A stretch of DNA of 64,000 nt. It comes from Paenibacillus endoradicis (lineage in GTDB: Bacteria; Bacillota; Bacilli; Paenibacillales; Paenibacillaceae). Under the pieces are notes generated by a model. It was given only the letters and a program-made list of their open reading frames with translations, was not told where the DNA came from and searched no databases. Within the stretch, counting starts at the first letter, position 1; each line of letters starts with the position of its first letter. The stretch covers positions 682,001 through 746,000 of the forward strand of contig NZ_JANQBB010000003.1 in assembly GCF_024721975.1 (NCBI RefSeq), given 5' to 3'. Position numbers and translations under genes: made by a program. Shown in pieces: positions 1 to 9,314 of this stretch.

Positions 1-674
1 GTAGTTTTCTTAGCGTTTCGTTTATTGACCATATAGCCTAAACCCAAAATACCTACAATTAGAACAATTTTAACTGCCCACTGAAGCCATACATTTTCTT
101 CGAAGATATTACCGAACTTGTGTTCATCAATAAACATTTTAGAAGCAGTGTATGCTAATACGGCAGCTCCAACATAGATGATCCATTTGAAACGATCAAC
201 TAGCTTAATGAACAATGTACTTCCCCAAACAATGACAGGGACACTAATAAGTAATCCAATAACAACTAACAACATATGTCCTTGGGCAGCACCTGCAACT
301 GCAATTACATTATCTAGACCCATTGCAGCATCTGCGATAATGATTGTTTGAATCGATTGCCATAAGGTGTTTCCTGCTTTTACATTATCATGTTGTTCTT
401 CTTGTACGAGAAGTTTGAAAGCGATCCATATAAGAAGTAGCCCACCAACTAAGTGCAACCACGGCAGATCCAGTAGTTTAACAACAAGCAATGTTGCTAC
501 TATACGAATGGAAATGGCACCGACTGTACCCCAAATAACTGCTTTCTTCTGTTGATCTTTTGGTAAATTACGAGCAGCTAGGGCGATGACAATGGCATTG
601 TCTCCTGCAAGAATAAGATCGATAAAAATGATGTTTAGCAAGGCAAGCCAAAATTCTCCTGTTAAAACGTTCAT
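1..674 (-). CDS. TerC family integral membrane protein (3' end outside window)
   Basis: The gene starts at ATG 674-672 behind AGGAGG and runs off the left edge; 224 residues are visible. It is a TerC/YjbE-type polytopic membrane protein. The family's two acidic half motifs are present, AGDNAIVI at residues 23-30 and ADAAMGLDNV at 114-123, within alternating hydrophobic segments. Family members have been linked to metal (especially manganese) efflux or supply of metal to exported enzymes; the substrate here cannot be told. It is divergent from a second TerC gene at 808, and the 133 bp between them hold no recognisable riboswitch. Family assignment is firm, function only general. Confidence 0.88.
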   Translation of the reverse strand, partial: MNVLTGEFWLALLNIIFIDLILAGDNAIVIALAARNLPKDQQKKAVIWGTVGAISIRIVATLLVVKLLDLPWLHLVGGLLLIWIAFKLLVQEEQHDNVKAGNTLWQSIQTIIIADAAMGLDNVIAVAGAAQGHMLLVVIGLLISVPVIVWGSTLFIKLVDRFKWIIYVGAAVLAYTASKMFIDEHKFGNIFEENVWLQWAVKIVLIVGILGLGYMVNKRNAKKT

Positions 675-807
675 GGTCGGTTCCTCCTTTTCAGTTGTCC
701 ATATAGAAGCTTACACCAAATATAGCCAAACGTGAAGTGAAAAATTTTAATTTCATGACATATTGATACAAGCTTATTCATACCTCTATTAAAGAGGAGG
801 GGAGCAT

Positions 808-1473
808 GTGGACAGCTTAATTATTTTTGTTGAAATCGTATTAATAAACTTGTTATTAAGTGGTGACAATGCCATCGTCATCGCAATGGTAAGTAATCAA
901 CTACCCATACATCAAAGGAACAAAGCGATGTGGTGGGGGACACTAGTTGCTGTGTTTTTAAGATGTTTTCTTGTATTACTTGCACTTCCATTACTTCAAA
1001 TTCCCTTTCTACAAGCGTTCGGTGGATTGCTCTTGTTATATATATCAATTAAATTGCTTATTGATATGCAACAAGCACAACATCAAGAGATAAACATGAA
1101 GAAGGTAACACTTATGAGTGGAATCTGGACCATTATTACTGCAGATTTCGTTATGAGCTTGGACAATGTACTAGCTATAGCGGCAGTTGCCAAGGGAGAT
1201 TTTATTCTTATTATGCTCGGAATTGCCCTTAGCATTCCGATGATTATTTGGGGCAGTAAACTGCTCGATCATCTAATGAAGAGGTTTCCTTTCTTAGCTT
1301 ATATCGGTGCATCACTACTTGCATTTGCTGCTGGAGAGATGCTAATCAGAGATCAAGGGCTTCATGATATCATTTTTTATAAAATGACAAGCTCACTTAC
1401 CTTAATTCCATTATTATGTATTCCATTGGTCATAATTGCAGCAATATTAAGGCAAAAACCGATTAGAAAATGA
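808..1473 (+). CDS. TerC family integral membrane protein (YkoY/YjbE-like)
   Basis: 221 residues. The GTG start at 808 follows AGAGGAGGGG with good spacing; an overlapping out-of-frame ATG two bases earlier is not used. The duplicated TerC motifs are visible as SGDNAIVI (residues 18-25) and ADFVMSLDN (112-120), with six to seven hydrophobic segments, so this is a complete TerC membrane protein of normal length. It is likely involved in divalent metal (manganese) homeostasis by analogy with B. subtilis TerC proteins, but the substrate is not shown by sequence. It is transcribed away from the other TerC gene and ends at a strong terminator, so it is probably a single-gene unit. Confidence 0.87.
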   Translation: MDSLIIFVEIVLINLLLSGDNAIVIAMVSNQLPIHQRNKAMWWGTLVAVFLRCFLVLLALPLLQIPFLQAFGGLLLLYISIKLLIDMQQAQHQEINMKKVTLMSGIWTIITADFVMSLDNVLAIAAVAKGDFILIMLGIALSIPMIIWGSKLLDHLMKRFPFLAYIGASLLAFAAGEMLIRDQGLHDIIFYKMTSSLTLIPLLCIPLVIIAAILRQKPIRK

Positions 1474-1483
1474 ATGAATTTGG

Positions 1484-1524
1484 ACATATTCCCACGATTT
1501 TTATTAATGGGAATATGTTTTTTT
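1484..1524 (+). terminator. Rho-independent terminator after TerC gene
   Basis: Perfect 10-bp inverted repeat ACATATTCCC / GGGAATATGT with a 15-nt loop followed by a run of T residues, 10 bp after the stop codon. Confidence 0.85.
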
Positions 1525-1630
1525 GTGCAAACCTACTCATAACCCTAGTTTTTTTGTCGCAATTCCGTTAAACTAATAAAGATATGGATACATTAACAGG
1601 TAATTATAGAATTAAGGAGCGGAACGTGTA

Positions 1631-2110
1631 ATGAATAATAAATATTCCGCTGGGATACTTTTATTGCTTGCAGGGTTAGTCATTCTTCTAGGTAAATGGG
1701 GAGTATTTAGTTTTCTTGGCTCGATATTCTGGCCGATATTAGTTCTCATCCCAGGGATTCTTATTCATGTCCTTTACTTTGGTAGAGTGCTTCCAGCAAT
1801 TACATTGGTTCCAGGCGGCATGTTGGTTGTGTATGCCATACTTTTTATTTTCTGTAATGCACTTGGATGGAGTAATTTGCGTTATCTTTGGCCGCTGTTT
1901 ATTTTTGGTGTAGCACTAGGTATGTATGAGTACTACCTGTTTGGATCACCGAAACAGCGTTATATAAAGACAGCTGCTATTGGGCTTGGTGCAGCGTCAA
2001 TTGTTGGCTTGTTGCTTGTTGCATTATGGGGCTGGGGCATTTATGTCGTAGCATTATTATGTGTTGGTGCTGGTCTTTACTTGATGTTTGGTACACGCAA
2101 GCGTAGGTAG
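1631..2110 (+). CDS. Small polytopic membrane protein (LiaF/DUF5668-like transmembrane domain)
   Basis: 159 residues, almost entirely hydrophobic: about five to six membrane segments and a short basic C-terminus (TRKRR). AAGGAG at 1613-1618 precedes ATG 1631. The pattern of paired helices with W-P-I-L and W-P-L-F motifs (residues near 34 and 86) resembles the transmembrane domain seen at the N-terminus of LiaF/LiaI-type envelope stress proteins, but there is no C-terminal LiaF domain, so no function is claimed. It lies 41 bp upstream of typA in the same direction and may be cotranscribed with it. Confidence 0.6.
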   Translation: MNNKYSAGILLLLAGLVILLGKWGVFSFLGSIFWPILVLIPGILIHVLYFGRVLPAITLVPGGMLVVYAILFIFCNALGWSNLRYLWPLFIFGVALGMYEYYLFGSPKQRYIKTAAIGLGAASIVGLLLVALWGWGIYVVALLCVGAGLYLMFGTRKRR

Positions 2111-2151
2111 ACAAAAGAGTTTAACTAAAGAAAATGGAGTGGTAACAGTTA

Positions 2152-3993
2152 ATGAAGGCAAGAGAAAATTTACGTAACATAGCAATTATTGCGCACGTAG
2201 ACCATGGTAAAACAACATTGGTTGATAAGTTGCTTCAACAATCGGGAACATTCAAGGATCATGAAGCTGTACAAGAACGTGCAATGGATTCCAATGATAT
2301 TGAGCGTGAACGTGGTATTACGATTTTGGCTAAAAATACAGCCATTAATTACAAAGATTATTTGATCAATATCGTAGATACACCTGGACATGCTGACTTC
2401 GGTGGCGAAGTTGAGCGTATTATGAAAATGGTTGATGGTGTACTACTTGTAGTTGATGCATTTGAAGGTTGTATGCCTCAAACGAAGTTCGTACTTCGTA
2501 AAGCACTTGAGTCTAACTTGACACCAATTGTTGTTGTTAACAAAATTGACCGTCCAAATGCTAGTCCAACTCAAGTTATTGACGAAGTATTAGACCTATT
2601 CATTGAATTAGGTGCTAATGATCAGCAATTAGAATTCCCAGTCGTATATGCTTCAGCATTGATGGGAACTTCAAGCATGAACGTTGATAAACAAGATGAA
2701 AATATGCAAGCACTTTATGAAACAATTATTGAAAATATCCCTGCTCCAACAGAGAGCACGGTTGATCCTCTTCAATTCTTAGTTACTTTGCTTGATTTCA
2801 ACGAATATCTTGGTCGTATTGCGGTTGGCCGTGTAAACCGTGGTATTATTAAACAAGGTCAAACGGTTGCTGTTATTAACCGTGATGGCGTAACTAAACA
2901 AGCAAGAATTGAGAAACTATTTGGTTTCCAAGGATTGAAACGTTTAGAGATCGAAGAAGCGGGCGCTGGTGATATCGTTGCTATTGCAGGTATCCGTGAA
3001 ATTAATATTGGTGAAACGATCGCTGATCCAGCGAATCCTGAAGCATTGCCAGTATTGAAAATCGATGAGCCAACATTGCAAATGACATTCGTTGTTAACA
3101 ACTCTCCGTTTGCAGGTCGTGAAGGTAAATGGGTTACATCTCGTAAACTACGTGAACGTCTATTCAAAGAGCTTGAAACTGACGTAGCACTTCGTGTTGA
3201 CGAAACAGATAGTCCAGACGCATTTATCGTATCTGGTCGTGGTGAGCTTCACTTAAGTATTCTTATCGAGAATATGAGACGTGAAGGGTTTGAACTACAA
3301 GTTTCTAAACCAGAAGTTATTGTTAGAGAAATTGATGGCGTGAAGAGTGAACCTTATGAGCGTCTTCTAATTGATCTACCAGACGAGAGCATGGGTGCTG
3401 TTATGGAAAGCCTAGGAACTCGTAAAGCTGAAATGATGAATATGGTTAATGATGGTTCTGGTCAAGTTCGTCTAGAATTCGTTATTCCTGCTCGTGGCTT
3501 GATTGGTTACCGTACTTCATTCCTAACACTAACTCGTGGTTATGGTATTATGAACCATGCTTTTGATAGCTATGGCGAATATGTTCCTTCTAACGTAGGT
3601 GGTCGTCACTCAGGCGTTCTAGTTAGTAGTGAAAACGGCACAACAACTTTCTATGGTATGATGGGTGTTGAAGATCGTGGTCACCTATTCCTAGAGCCAG
3701 GTGCTGAAGTTTACGAAGGTATGATCGTTGGCGAACATAACCGCGATAATGATATTATCGTAAATATCTGTAAAGAAAAACAATTAACAAACGTTCGTTC
3801 TTCGGGTAAAGACGACACTGTTAAATTGAAAACTCCAGTGCTATTCTCTCTTGAGCAAGCACTTGAATATTTGAATGATGATGAGTATTGTGAGATTACT
3901 CCTAAAACGATTCGTCTTCGTAAAAAAATCCTTAATAAGAGTGAGCGTGAACGTGCTGAGAAGCATCGTAAAGCTGCTCTAGCAAACTTATAA
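2152..3993 (+). CDS. typA: Ribosome-associated GTPase TypA/BipA
   Basis: 613 residues, usual length. Translational GTPase that acts on the 70S ribosome and 50S assembly, important under cold and other stress. The G domain has P-loop AHVDHGKTT (14-22), switch II DTPGH (76-80) and NKID (130-133). An EF-G-like domain II, domains III and V, and the BipA-specific C-terminal domain follow. The next gene is ylaH, the same pair as ylaG-ylaH in B. subtilis, which confirms orthology. Codon use (CGT for Arg, GGT for Gly) suggests high expression. Confidence 0.97.
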   Translation: MKARENLRNIAIIAHVDHGKTTLVDKLLQQSGTFKDHEAVQERAMDSNDIERERGITILAKNTAINYKDYLINIVDTPGHADFGGEVERIMKMVDGVLLVVDAFEGCMPQTKFVLRKALESNLTPIVVVNKIDRPNASPTQVIDEVLDLFIELGANDQQLEFPVVYASALMGTSSMNVDKQDENMQALYETIIENIPAPTESTVDPLQFLVTLLDFNEYLGRIAVGRVNRGIIKQGQTVAVINRDGVTKQARIEKLFGFQGLKRLEIEEAGAGDIVAIAGIREINIGETIADPANPEALPVLKIDEPTLQMTFVVNNSPFAGREGKWVTSRKLRERLFKELETDVALRVDETDSPDAFIVSGRGELHLSILIENMRREGFELQVSKPEVIVREIDGVKSEPYERLLIDLPDESMGAVMESLGTRKAEMMNMVNDGSGQVRLEFVIPARGLIGYRTSFLTLTRGYGIMNHAFDSYGEYVPSNVGGRHSGVLVSSENGTTTFYGMMGVEDRGHLFLEPGAEVYEGMIVGEHNRDNDIIVNICKEKQLTNVRSSGKDDTVKLKTPVLFSLEQALEYLNDDEYCEITPKTIRLRKKILNKSERERAEKHRKAALANL

Positions 3994-4029
3994 TAAATAG
4001 TATGATAAGACTGTGAGGAGGTTGTAAGA

Positions 4030-4338
4030 ATGCAAACATGGTTAAGTGAGCATATGCTCATTTCATATCTACTCATTCTTGGAATGACTTTTTTCATCTT
4101 TCAGAAGGTATTCCGTCCTCAACAGGCTAGATTACCATTAATTCGTGAGATTCTGTTGTATGCTACAATGATCTTTGGATCAGCTATTCTGCTTATTATG
4201 CAAGTAGATAAGCTACCTATTATTCAATGTATGGCCATTGCAATTGTTATGATGCTCACACTTCGTTTGCGCCAGTTATATGATAGCTGGAAAGGAAAAT
4301 CTTCAACAGATAACAAAGTCAATACAGAAACAAAGTAA
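4030..4338 (+). CDS. ylaH: YlaH-like membrane protein
   Basis: 102 residues with two or three hydrophobic segments (about 9-26, 38-58 and 61-80). The N-terminal stretch with YLLILGMTFF and the position directly after typA match the YlaH-like family of Bacillales. It starts at ATG 4030 behind GAGGAGG and lies 36 bp after typA, so the two are probably cotranscribed up to the terminator at 4351. Function is unknown. Confidence 0.75.
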   Translation: MQTWLSEHMLISYLLILGMTFFIFQKVFRPQQARLPLIREILLYATMIFGSAILLIMQVDKLPIIQCMAIAIVMMLTLRLRQLYDSWKGKSSTDNKVNTETK

Positions 4339-4350
4339 TGATTTGATTAG

Positions 4351-4402
4351 AGCAGCACTCACACCATCCGTCTTTACGTTTGGCAACGGGTGCTGCTTTT
4401 TT
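4351..4402 (+). terminator. Terminator after typA-ylaH
   Basis: AGCAGCAC (4351-4358) pairs with GTGCTGCT (4390-4397) and runs into T residues to 4402. The distal part overlaps the leader of the next gene, whose start codon is 33 bp further on. Confidence 0.8.
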
Positions 4403-4434
4403 ATATTCTAATGAAAATAAGAGTAGGTGAATAT

Positions 4435-5523
4435 ATGAACAAGCAAATTTCAAAGAATGCACAACCACAACCGACCGAGAGTCGGGTGACTTCAAGAGGA
4501 ACACGTAAACAGAAGAAGAGTAAAAAGAAAATAATTATTACGACGATCTTATCAATTATTATTATTATAGTTGCAGTAGTAGTATTATTCGGTACATACA
4601 TAGTTAATAAGGTTAATAGTAAATTCCCAGAAATGAGTATTGTTACCGAGCAAGAGGGTGAACCAAATAGTATTGCTCCAATAGCAAAAGGTGAATCAGT
4701 AAAGGACAAGCCAGTAACTTTGGTTTTATTAGGAATTGATCAGCGCAAAGGTGGCGGTGGTTTGAACACTGACGTTATGTTAGTTGCTGCGCTAAATCCT
4801 ATTACGAAAAAAGGGGCAGTTATTGCAATGCCTCGTGATACTCGAATCTCTTATTATAGTAAAGAAAAAGATGCAGTAGAAGTTCGTAAAGCGAATGCGT
4901 TTTATGCGAATTACTATGTAAAAGCTCAAAAAGATGGTGAAGATAAAAATGGAGCTATGCTAAAAGGGAAAGCAGCAGTGAGGGATGTGTTAGGACAGTT
5001 CTATGACATTCCCATTCAGTATGCAGTATCTGTTAATTTCCAGGGATTCAGAGATGTAGTTGATGTACTAGGTGGCATTCATGTTGATGTGGACATGCGA
5101 ATGAAGTGGACGGATTCTCATGACGATACGGATATCGACTTGCAACCGGGCCCTCAAACGCTAAATGGGAAACAAACGTTAGATTTTGTACGCTTCCGTC
5201 AATCTAAAGCTAATCCCAATGCTTCTAGTGATTTTGAACGAAATAATAGACAAAGTATCGTTCTTTCCGCTATTATGAAAAAAATGATATCACTTGGTGG
5301 TATTACGAAGATCGGTGACGTCATAGATGAAGTGAGTGATGATGTTTATACCGATATGCCTACTTCAGAATTAACCCGTATGTTGTCAACTTATTATAAT
5401 ATTAATATGGATAATATTACATTTATGAGTTTACAGGGAAAATGGGATAATCCTTACGTAATAGCAAGTGAAGAATCACTTGCTGAAGCTAAGCAATTAT
5501 TACAATCTATATTAGCAGAATGA
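4435..5523 (+). CDS. LytR-CpsA-Psr (LCP) family cell wall polymer ligase
   Basis: 362 residues from ATG 4435, chosen because AGGTGA precedes it; an in-frame ATG at 4411 lacks a ribosome site. There is a short cytoplasmic Lys/Arg-rich tail, one membrane anchor (about 33-53), and an extracellular LCP domain with NTDVMLVAALNP and the conserved PRDTRI arginine motif followed by DGVxHVDV- and DFVRFRQ-type motifs. LCP proteins transfer undecaprenyl-linked teichoic acid or polysaccharide to peptidoglycan. It replaces ylaI of the B. subtilis order and sits between ylaH and ylaJ. Which polymer it attaches is not known. Confidence 0.92.
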   Translation: MNKQISKNAQPQPTESRVTSRGTRKQKKSKKKIIITTILSIIIIIVAVVVLFGTYIVNKVNSKFPEMSIVTEQEGEPNSIAPIAKGESVKDKPVTLVLLGIDQRKGGGGLNTDVMLVAALNPITKKGAVIAMPRDTRISYYSKEKDAVEVRKANAFYANYYVKAQKDGEDKNGAMLKGKAAVRDVLGQFYDIPIQYAVSVNFQGFRDVVDVLGGIHVDVDMRMKWTDSHDDTDIDLQPGPQTLNGKQTLDFVRFRQSKANPNASSDFERNNRQSIVLSAIMKKMISLGGITKIGDVIDEVSDDVYTDMPTSELTRMLSTYYNINMDNITFMSLQGKWDNPYVIASEESLAEAKQLLQSILAE

Positions 5524-5600
5524 GTAGCATGAACATATCATATACTATCAATAGTTAAGCTTCGATTATCACATAAAAGTGAAATGAAGGGGGAAAAGCT

Positions 5601-5663
5601 ATGGTCGTATTATGGGAGCTACAACACATAGCTTTATTTCAATATGAAACGAAGGAAGCCTAG
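5601..5663 (+). CDS. Possible 20-residue small ORF after the LCP gene
   Basis: ATG 5601 stands 8 nt behind a strong GAAGGGGG ribosome site and reads 20 codons rich in Leu, Trp, Glu and Gln (MVVLWELQHI...), stopping at TAG 5661 inside the 5' arm of the terminator. No homology is recognised. It could be a small protein or a chance ORF; the well-placed Shine-Dalgarno sequence is the only support. Confidence 0.25.
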   Translation: MVVLWELQHIALFQYETKEA

Positions 5664-5682
5664 TGGCTACACTAGGCTTTTT
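5656..5682 (+). terminator. Bidirectional terminator between LCP gene and ylaJ
   Basis: Perfect 10-bp stem AAGCCTAGTG / CACTAGGCTT with loop GCTA and T5 on the plus side. It separates convergent genes. Confidence 0.85.
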
Positions 5683-5688
5683 GTGTAT

Positions 5689-6279
5689 TTATTTCCCTTT
5701 TAAGCTATGCTCCGTATCTTTTACCAAATCGTCGGGAGTATTGTATGTTTTGTCCTTAGTTGTTGCTTTGTATTGAAGATCTTTTTGAGAAGGCATGAGA
5801 TCTGCGGGAACTTGCGGGATAATACGTCCTACAATATCTGATAGCTCCTCAGCGATGCCCATTACAGGATGTCCTGCGGAGATATCTGCACTAATCTCCT
5901 TAATGCGTTCACCAAGATCCATATCCGCTGTTACGATTGCATTGATGCCATACGTATCATTGCGAAATGCTTCAGCAACGGAGTATTTAATGACTCCAAC
6001 GCGTGATCTTTCTAGATCTGCGTTAACATCGATACCGACTATTGCATTATTTCCCATGATAACAACATGAGCATTGTTAACTCCTTCGACACTTTTTGCT
6101 AGCTCCTCAAGATGTGCAATTGTATCTTGGTGATTGCTAGAGATATTTTGTTGCTTAACAGATTGAGTATTGATGTTCTCATTTTGATTGGTGGAGGGTG
6201 ATTTATTACTACTGTTCATACTACTGCAGCCAGATAGCAACAGTAACAGAGCTGTTATCATGACTAGTTCCTTTTTCAT
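5689..6279 (-). CDS. ylaJ: YhcN/YlaJ family sporulation lipoprotein
   Basis: 196 residues from ATG 6279 (AGAGGTGA 7 nt upstream); an earlier in-frame ATG has no ribosome site. It has a lipoprotein signal peptide with lipobox LLLLLSGC near residues 10-18, a Ser/Asn/Gln-rich linker, then the YhcN/YlaJ domain (HVVIMGNNAIVGIDV and a D-M-D-L-G-E-R-I motif). Family members are spore inner-membrane-associated lipoproteins involved in germination. The position between typA-ylaH and phoH corresponds to ylaJ of B. subtilis, but here the gene is convergent with the LCP gene. Confidence 0.85.
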   Translation of the reverse strand: MKKELVMITALLLLLSGCSSMNSSNKSPSTNQNENINTQSVKQQNISSNHQDTIAHLEELAKSVEGVNNAHVVIMGNNAIVGIDVNADLERSRVGVIKYSVAEAFRNDTYGINAIVTADMDLGERIKEISADISAGHPVMGIAEELSDIVGRIIPQVPADLMPSQKDLQYKATTKDKTYNTPDDLVKDTEHSLKGK

Positions 6280-6377
6280 TTGCTTCACCTCTGTATATAA
6301 CATGTTTGTACTTTCATAGTGTAACCGTAATGGCTGTTAGCTATGTATGCTAACCATGAAGATGGGGAGGAACTAAT

Positions 6378-7715
6378 ATGGGGAAAATAATTGTGCTCGA
6401 TACAAACGTATTATTGCATGATCCAAAATCAATATTTGCTTTTCCTGATGATGAAGTTGTTATTCCAGCAATTGTTCTGGAGGAAATTGATTCGAAGAAG
6501 AGACTTGCTGACGAGTTGGGTCGAAACGCAAGATCTGTATCTCGATTGTTAGATAAAATTAAAGAAGATGGAAAGTTACACTCCGGAATCATACTCGATA
6601 CAGGTGGGATTATTCGAGTGGAATTGAATCATCGTAATTTTGCACAGATACAAGAGATGTTCGGAGAAATTACGAATGATCATCGAATTATTGCCGTTGC
6701 ATTGAATTATCATAATGAGCAAAATTTACTACCAGAAGAAGAACGTCAAAGTGTTGTACTCGTCAGTAAAGATGTACTAATGAGAATTAAAGCTGATGTG
6801 CTAGGACTTGAAGCGAAAGATTATGTCAGTGATCCTAATATTCAAGAAAGTGATCGATATCTTGGCTTCTTCAATATGCAAGTGCATCCGTCTATAATCG
6901 ATGAATTTTATAATCAAAGATTTCTCACCATTAATAATTTACAATTAAGACAACGATTTAATCCACATGAATTTATTATTTTGAAAGATGAGATGGGTAC
7001 TACCAAATCAGCCTTATTAAAGGTTAATGCTCAAGCAACGAAGTTAGAGCCGTTATTTCTAAGCAATGATCCTGTGTGGGGGATGACCCCGCGTAATGCA
7101 CAACAACGTATGGCACTAGAATTGTTATTGAATGATGATGTTCCACTCGTAACTTTGACTGGTAAAGCAGGTACGGGGAAGACGCTGTTAGCACTTGCTG
7201 CAGGCCTTATGAAAGTAGAAGATGAACGAAAGTATAAAAAATTGCTTATAGCAAGACCCGTTGTTCCAATGGGTAAAGATATTGGTTATTTGCCCGGGGA
7301 GAAAGATGAAAAATTACGTCCTTGGATGCAACCGATTTATGATAATCTTGAATTTTTATTTGATACAAAAAAATCAGGAGATATTGATAAAATATTGATG
7401 GGACTGGGAAGTATTCATGTTGAGGCATTGACGTATATCCGTGGACGATCAATACCTGGCCAATTCATTATTATTGACGAAGCGCAAAATCTTACAAGTC
7501 ATGAAATTAAAACAATCGTGTCAAGGGTCGGAGAGGGTAGCAAAATAGTTTTGGTAGGTGATCCTGAGCAAATTGATCATCCATACCTAGACTCTATGAG
7601 TAATGGTTTAACTAACATTGTGGAGAAATTTAAACAGGAGCAACTAAGCGGACATATTACGTTAGAAAAAGGCGAGCGATCCAAACTAGCACAATTAGCA
7701 GCCGATTTGTTATAA
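6378..7715 (+). CDS. ylaK: PhoH-family ATPase with N-terminal PIN domain (YlaK-like)
   Basis: 445 residues. Residues 1-150 form a PIN nuclease domain (acidic start VLDTNVLLHDP, D8; later D101 and D132). The C-terminal part is a PhoH ATPase with Walker A GKAGTGKT (262-269) and Walker B IIIDEAQ (364-370). PIN-PhoH (PhoH2) proteins act on RNA as helicase/ribonuclease in studied cases. ATG 6378 is preceded by GGGGAGG. Synteny with ylaK agrees. It ends at its own terminator. Confidence 0.93.
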   Translation: MGKIIVLDTNVLLHDPKSIFAFPDDEVVIPAIVLEEIDSKKRLADELGRNARSVSRLLDKIKEDGKLHSGIILDTGGIIRVELNHRNFAQIQEMFGEITNDHRIIAVALNYHNEQNLLPEEERQSVVLVSKDVLMRIKADVLGLEAKDYVSDPNIQESDRYLGFFNMQVHPSIIDEFYNQRFLTINNLQLRQRFNPHEFIILKDEMGTTKSALLKVNAQATKLEPLFLSNDPVWGMTPRNAQQRMALELLLNDDVPLVTLTGKAGTGKTLLALAAGLMKVEDERKYKKLLIARPVVPMGKDIGYLPGEKDEKLRPWMQPIYDNLEFLFDTKKSGDIDKILMGLGSIHVEALTYIRGRSIPGQFIIIDEAQNLTSHEIKTIVSRVGEGSKIVLVGDPEQIDHPYLDSMSNGLTNIVEKFKQEQLSGHITLEKGERSKLAQLAADLL

Positions 7716-7720
7716 ATGAA

Positions 7721-7768
7721 AACAGCCGTTAGACATTCATAGCTGAAATGTCTAACGGCTGTTTTTTT
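7721..7768 (+). terminator. Terminator after phoH-like gene
   Basis: 17-bp inverted repeat (7721-7737 with 7747-7763, core CAGCCGTTAGACATT) followed by seven T. Confidence 0.93.
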
Positions 7769-7906
7769 ATCTAATTTCACACAAAAATTAAGGTAAAAAT
7801 ATACTGAAATTCCATTTAACATTGATTATAGAAGGATGAAAGCGATATACTTACTGTTAGGAAATTGATATACTTGAAGTATTCCGTGACGTAAAGGAGA
7901 TAAGTT

Positions 7907-9244
7907 GTGTTCAATAGACGTTACATATTGTTGATGCTAGGTTCTATGGTGATCATTATAGTAGCTTTTATCTTTTTGACACGCGAATTGAACTGGAATT
8001 ATGTAAGTGATCTATATAAAGATAAAGATGAACCTGCCGCTATAATTGTTGATCAAGAAAAAGTTATTGAAACTGAGCAATTACACATATTCGTTTCACT
8101 AGATGAAGAACAGTTTGAACGGTTAGATCAGTTAAGAATATTGATCGAAGACTCGAATCCTAATATTGAAGTGACTTTAACGAATCAATATGCAGAACAA
8201 TATGATTATGATGAATGGGAACTAAAGTCTAAGCTAGATGAACTTGGTGATGTACAACTTGTTCCAAACGAGTGGATATTGCCTTTAGCTACGAAAGGCT
8301 TGTTACAGCCGGTAGATCGTTTAATGAATAGTGATTCTTTAGCAAGTCATTTGCCAGGCTATACAGATGCATTGAGATGGAATGGCTATCTATGGGGAGT
8401 TCCATATTCTAGTAATCCATACATTATCTTATCTCATAAATTACTACAAGAGTTTGTCGATGAAGCTGTTGAAAACCCTATTGACGATGCTGTTGATGTT
8501 ACTAAAGAACCGATAGAGGAAATTATACATAATAATATACCAGAAATTGTGAATGAAGTTGAGGTAGCAACAAGTAGTAATTGGGATCATATGTTAGAAA
8601 TGCTTGCCAAAGTAGAGCGAAATGACACTGAAATTGATTTGCTTAATATTGCTGATAATAGCTATAACTCTATGCTGGTCTGGTTAACTTATGGTGATCT
8701 TGCCAGACAGAGTGGAATATCGAATAGGGAGTTAAGTGAGGAGCAACTAACGATTGTACAATGGTTAGCTGAGCATGAGCATAAAATTCAACTAGATAAT
8801 GCTATAGAGGAACCCAATGTAGAAAAGGAAAATTGGCCACTTTACTATATGACATCATGGGAAGAATTTATGTCCAGTGAAGAAGAGTTATTCGAGCAAT
8901 ATGATTCAAATGAGCTGCTCATACCAGTGCCATGGCTTAATGGATATAGTTTTGTTATTCAAGCCAATAGCAAACAAGCGGTTGCTGCGATTGAATGGAT
9001 TGAGCATGTTACGCAATTAGCTAGTACAAATGCACAGAACTACAAAGAAGCTCCAACTAGAAATATGGAATACACACTAAGTAGTAGTGCTGTTGTAAAT
9101 AATATTGGGAATTTGTTGAATCAGAAGTTAACGGAATCGCAACTGATGAATGTATCACCAAATTGGCCGGCAGAATATTTGAGTGTGAAACAACAGTGGG
9201 ATCAGGCTTCTTTACTATCGGACAAACTTAAATTATTACAATAA
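7907..9244 (+). CDS. Membrane-anchored extracellular solute-binding-like protein
   Basis: 445 residues from GTG 7907 behind AAAGGAGA. One N-terminal hydrophobic helix (about 6-24, no lipobox) is followed by an acidic extracellular domain. The order of segments (LHIFVSLDEEQ, LGDVQLVPNEWILPLATKGLLQPVD, GYTDALRWNGYLWGVPYSSNPYI, later a SYLNG-like WLNGYSFVI) is that of family 1 extracellular solute-binding proteins. No permease or ATPase genes are nearby, so it is an orphan. A 36-residue acidic insertion (about 184-220) separates the lobes. Ligand unknown. Confidence 0.65.
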   Translation: MFNRRYILLMLGSMVIIIVAFIFLTRELNWNYVSDLYKDKDEPAAIIVDQEKVIETEQLHIFVSLDEEQFERLDQLRILIEDSNPNIEVTLTNQYAEQYDYDEWELKSKLDELGDVQLVPNEWILPLATKGLLQPVDRLMNSDSLASHLPGYTDALRWNGYLWGVPYSSNPYIILSHKLLQEFVDEAVENPIDDAVDVTKEPIEEIIHNNIPEIVNEVEVATSSNWDHMLEMLAKVERNDTEIDLLNIADNSYNSMLVWLTYGDLARQSGISNRELSEEQLTIVQWLAEHEHKIQLDNAIEEPNVEKENWPLYYMTSWEEFMSSEEELFEQYDSNELLIPVPWLNGYSFVIQANSKQAVAAIEWIEHVTQLASTNAQNYKEAPTRNMEYTLSSSAVVNNIGNLLNQKLTESQLMNVSPNWPAEYLSVKQQWDQASLLSDKLKLLQ

Positions 9245-9300
9245 TAACAAAATGGCAAGTACAAGCCCCTTTTTGGTGCTAGTACTTGCCATTTTGTTAT
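9244..9300. terminator. Bidirectional terminator between convergent genes
   Basis: 19-bp perfect inverted repeat (9244-9262 with 9282-9300, core CAAAATGGCAAGTAC). A/T tracts flank the GC core on both sides, serving the convergent genes ending at 9244 and 9315. Confidence 0.8.
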
Positions 9301-9314
9301 GTAAATGTTCGGGC

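Noticed and set aside
675..807. yybP-ykoY manganese riboswitch before the TerC genes
   Set aside because: The 133-bp divergent gap is too short and lacks the characteristic conserved loops.
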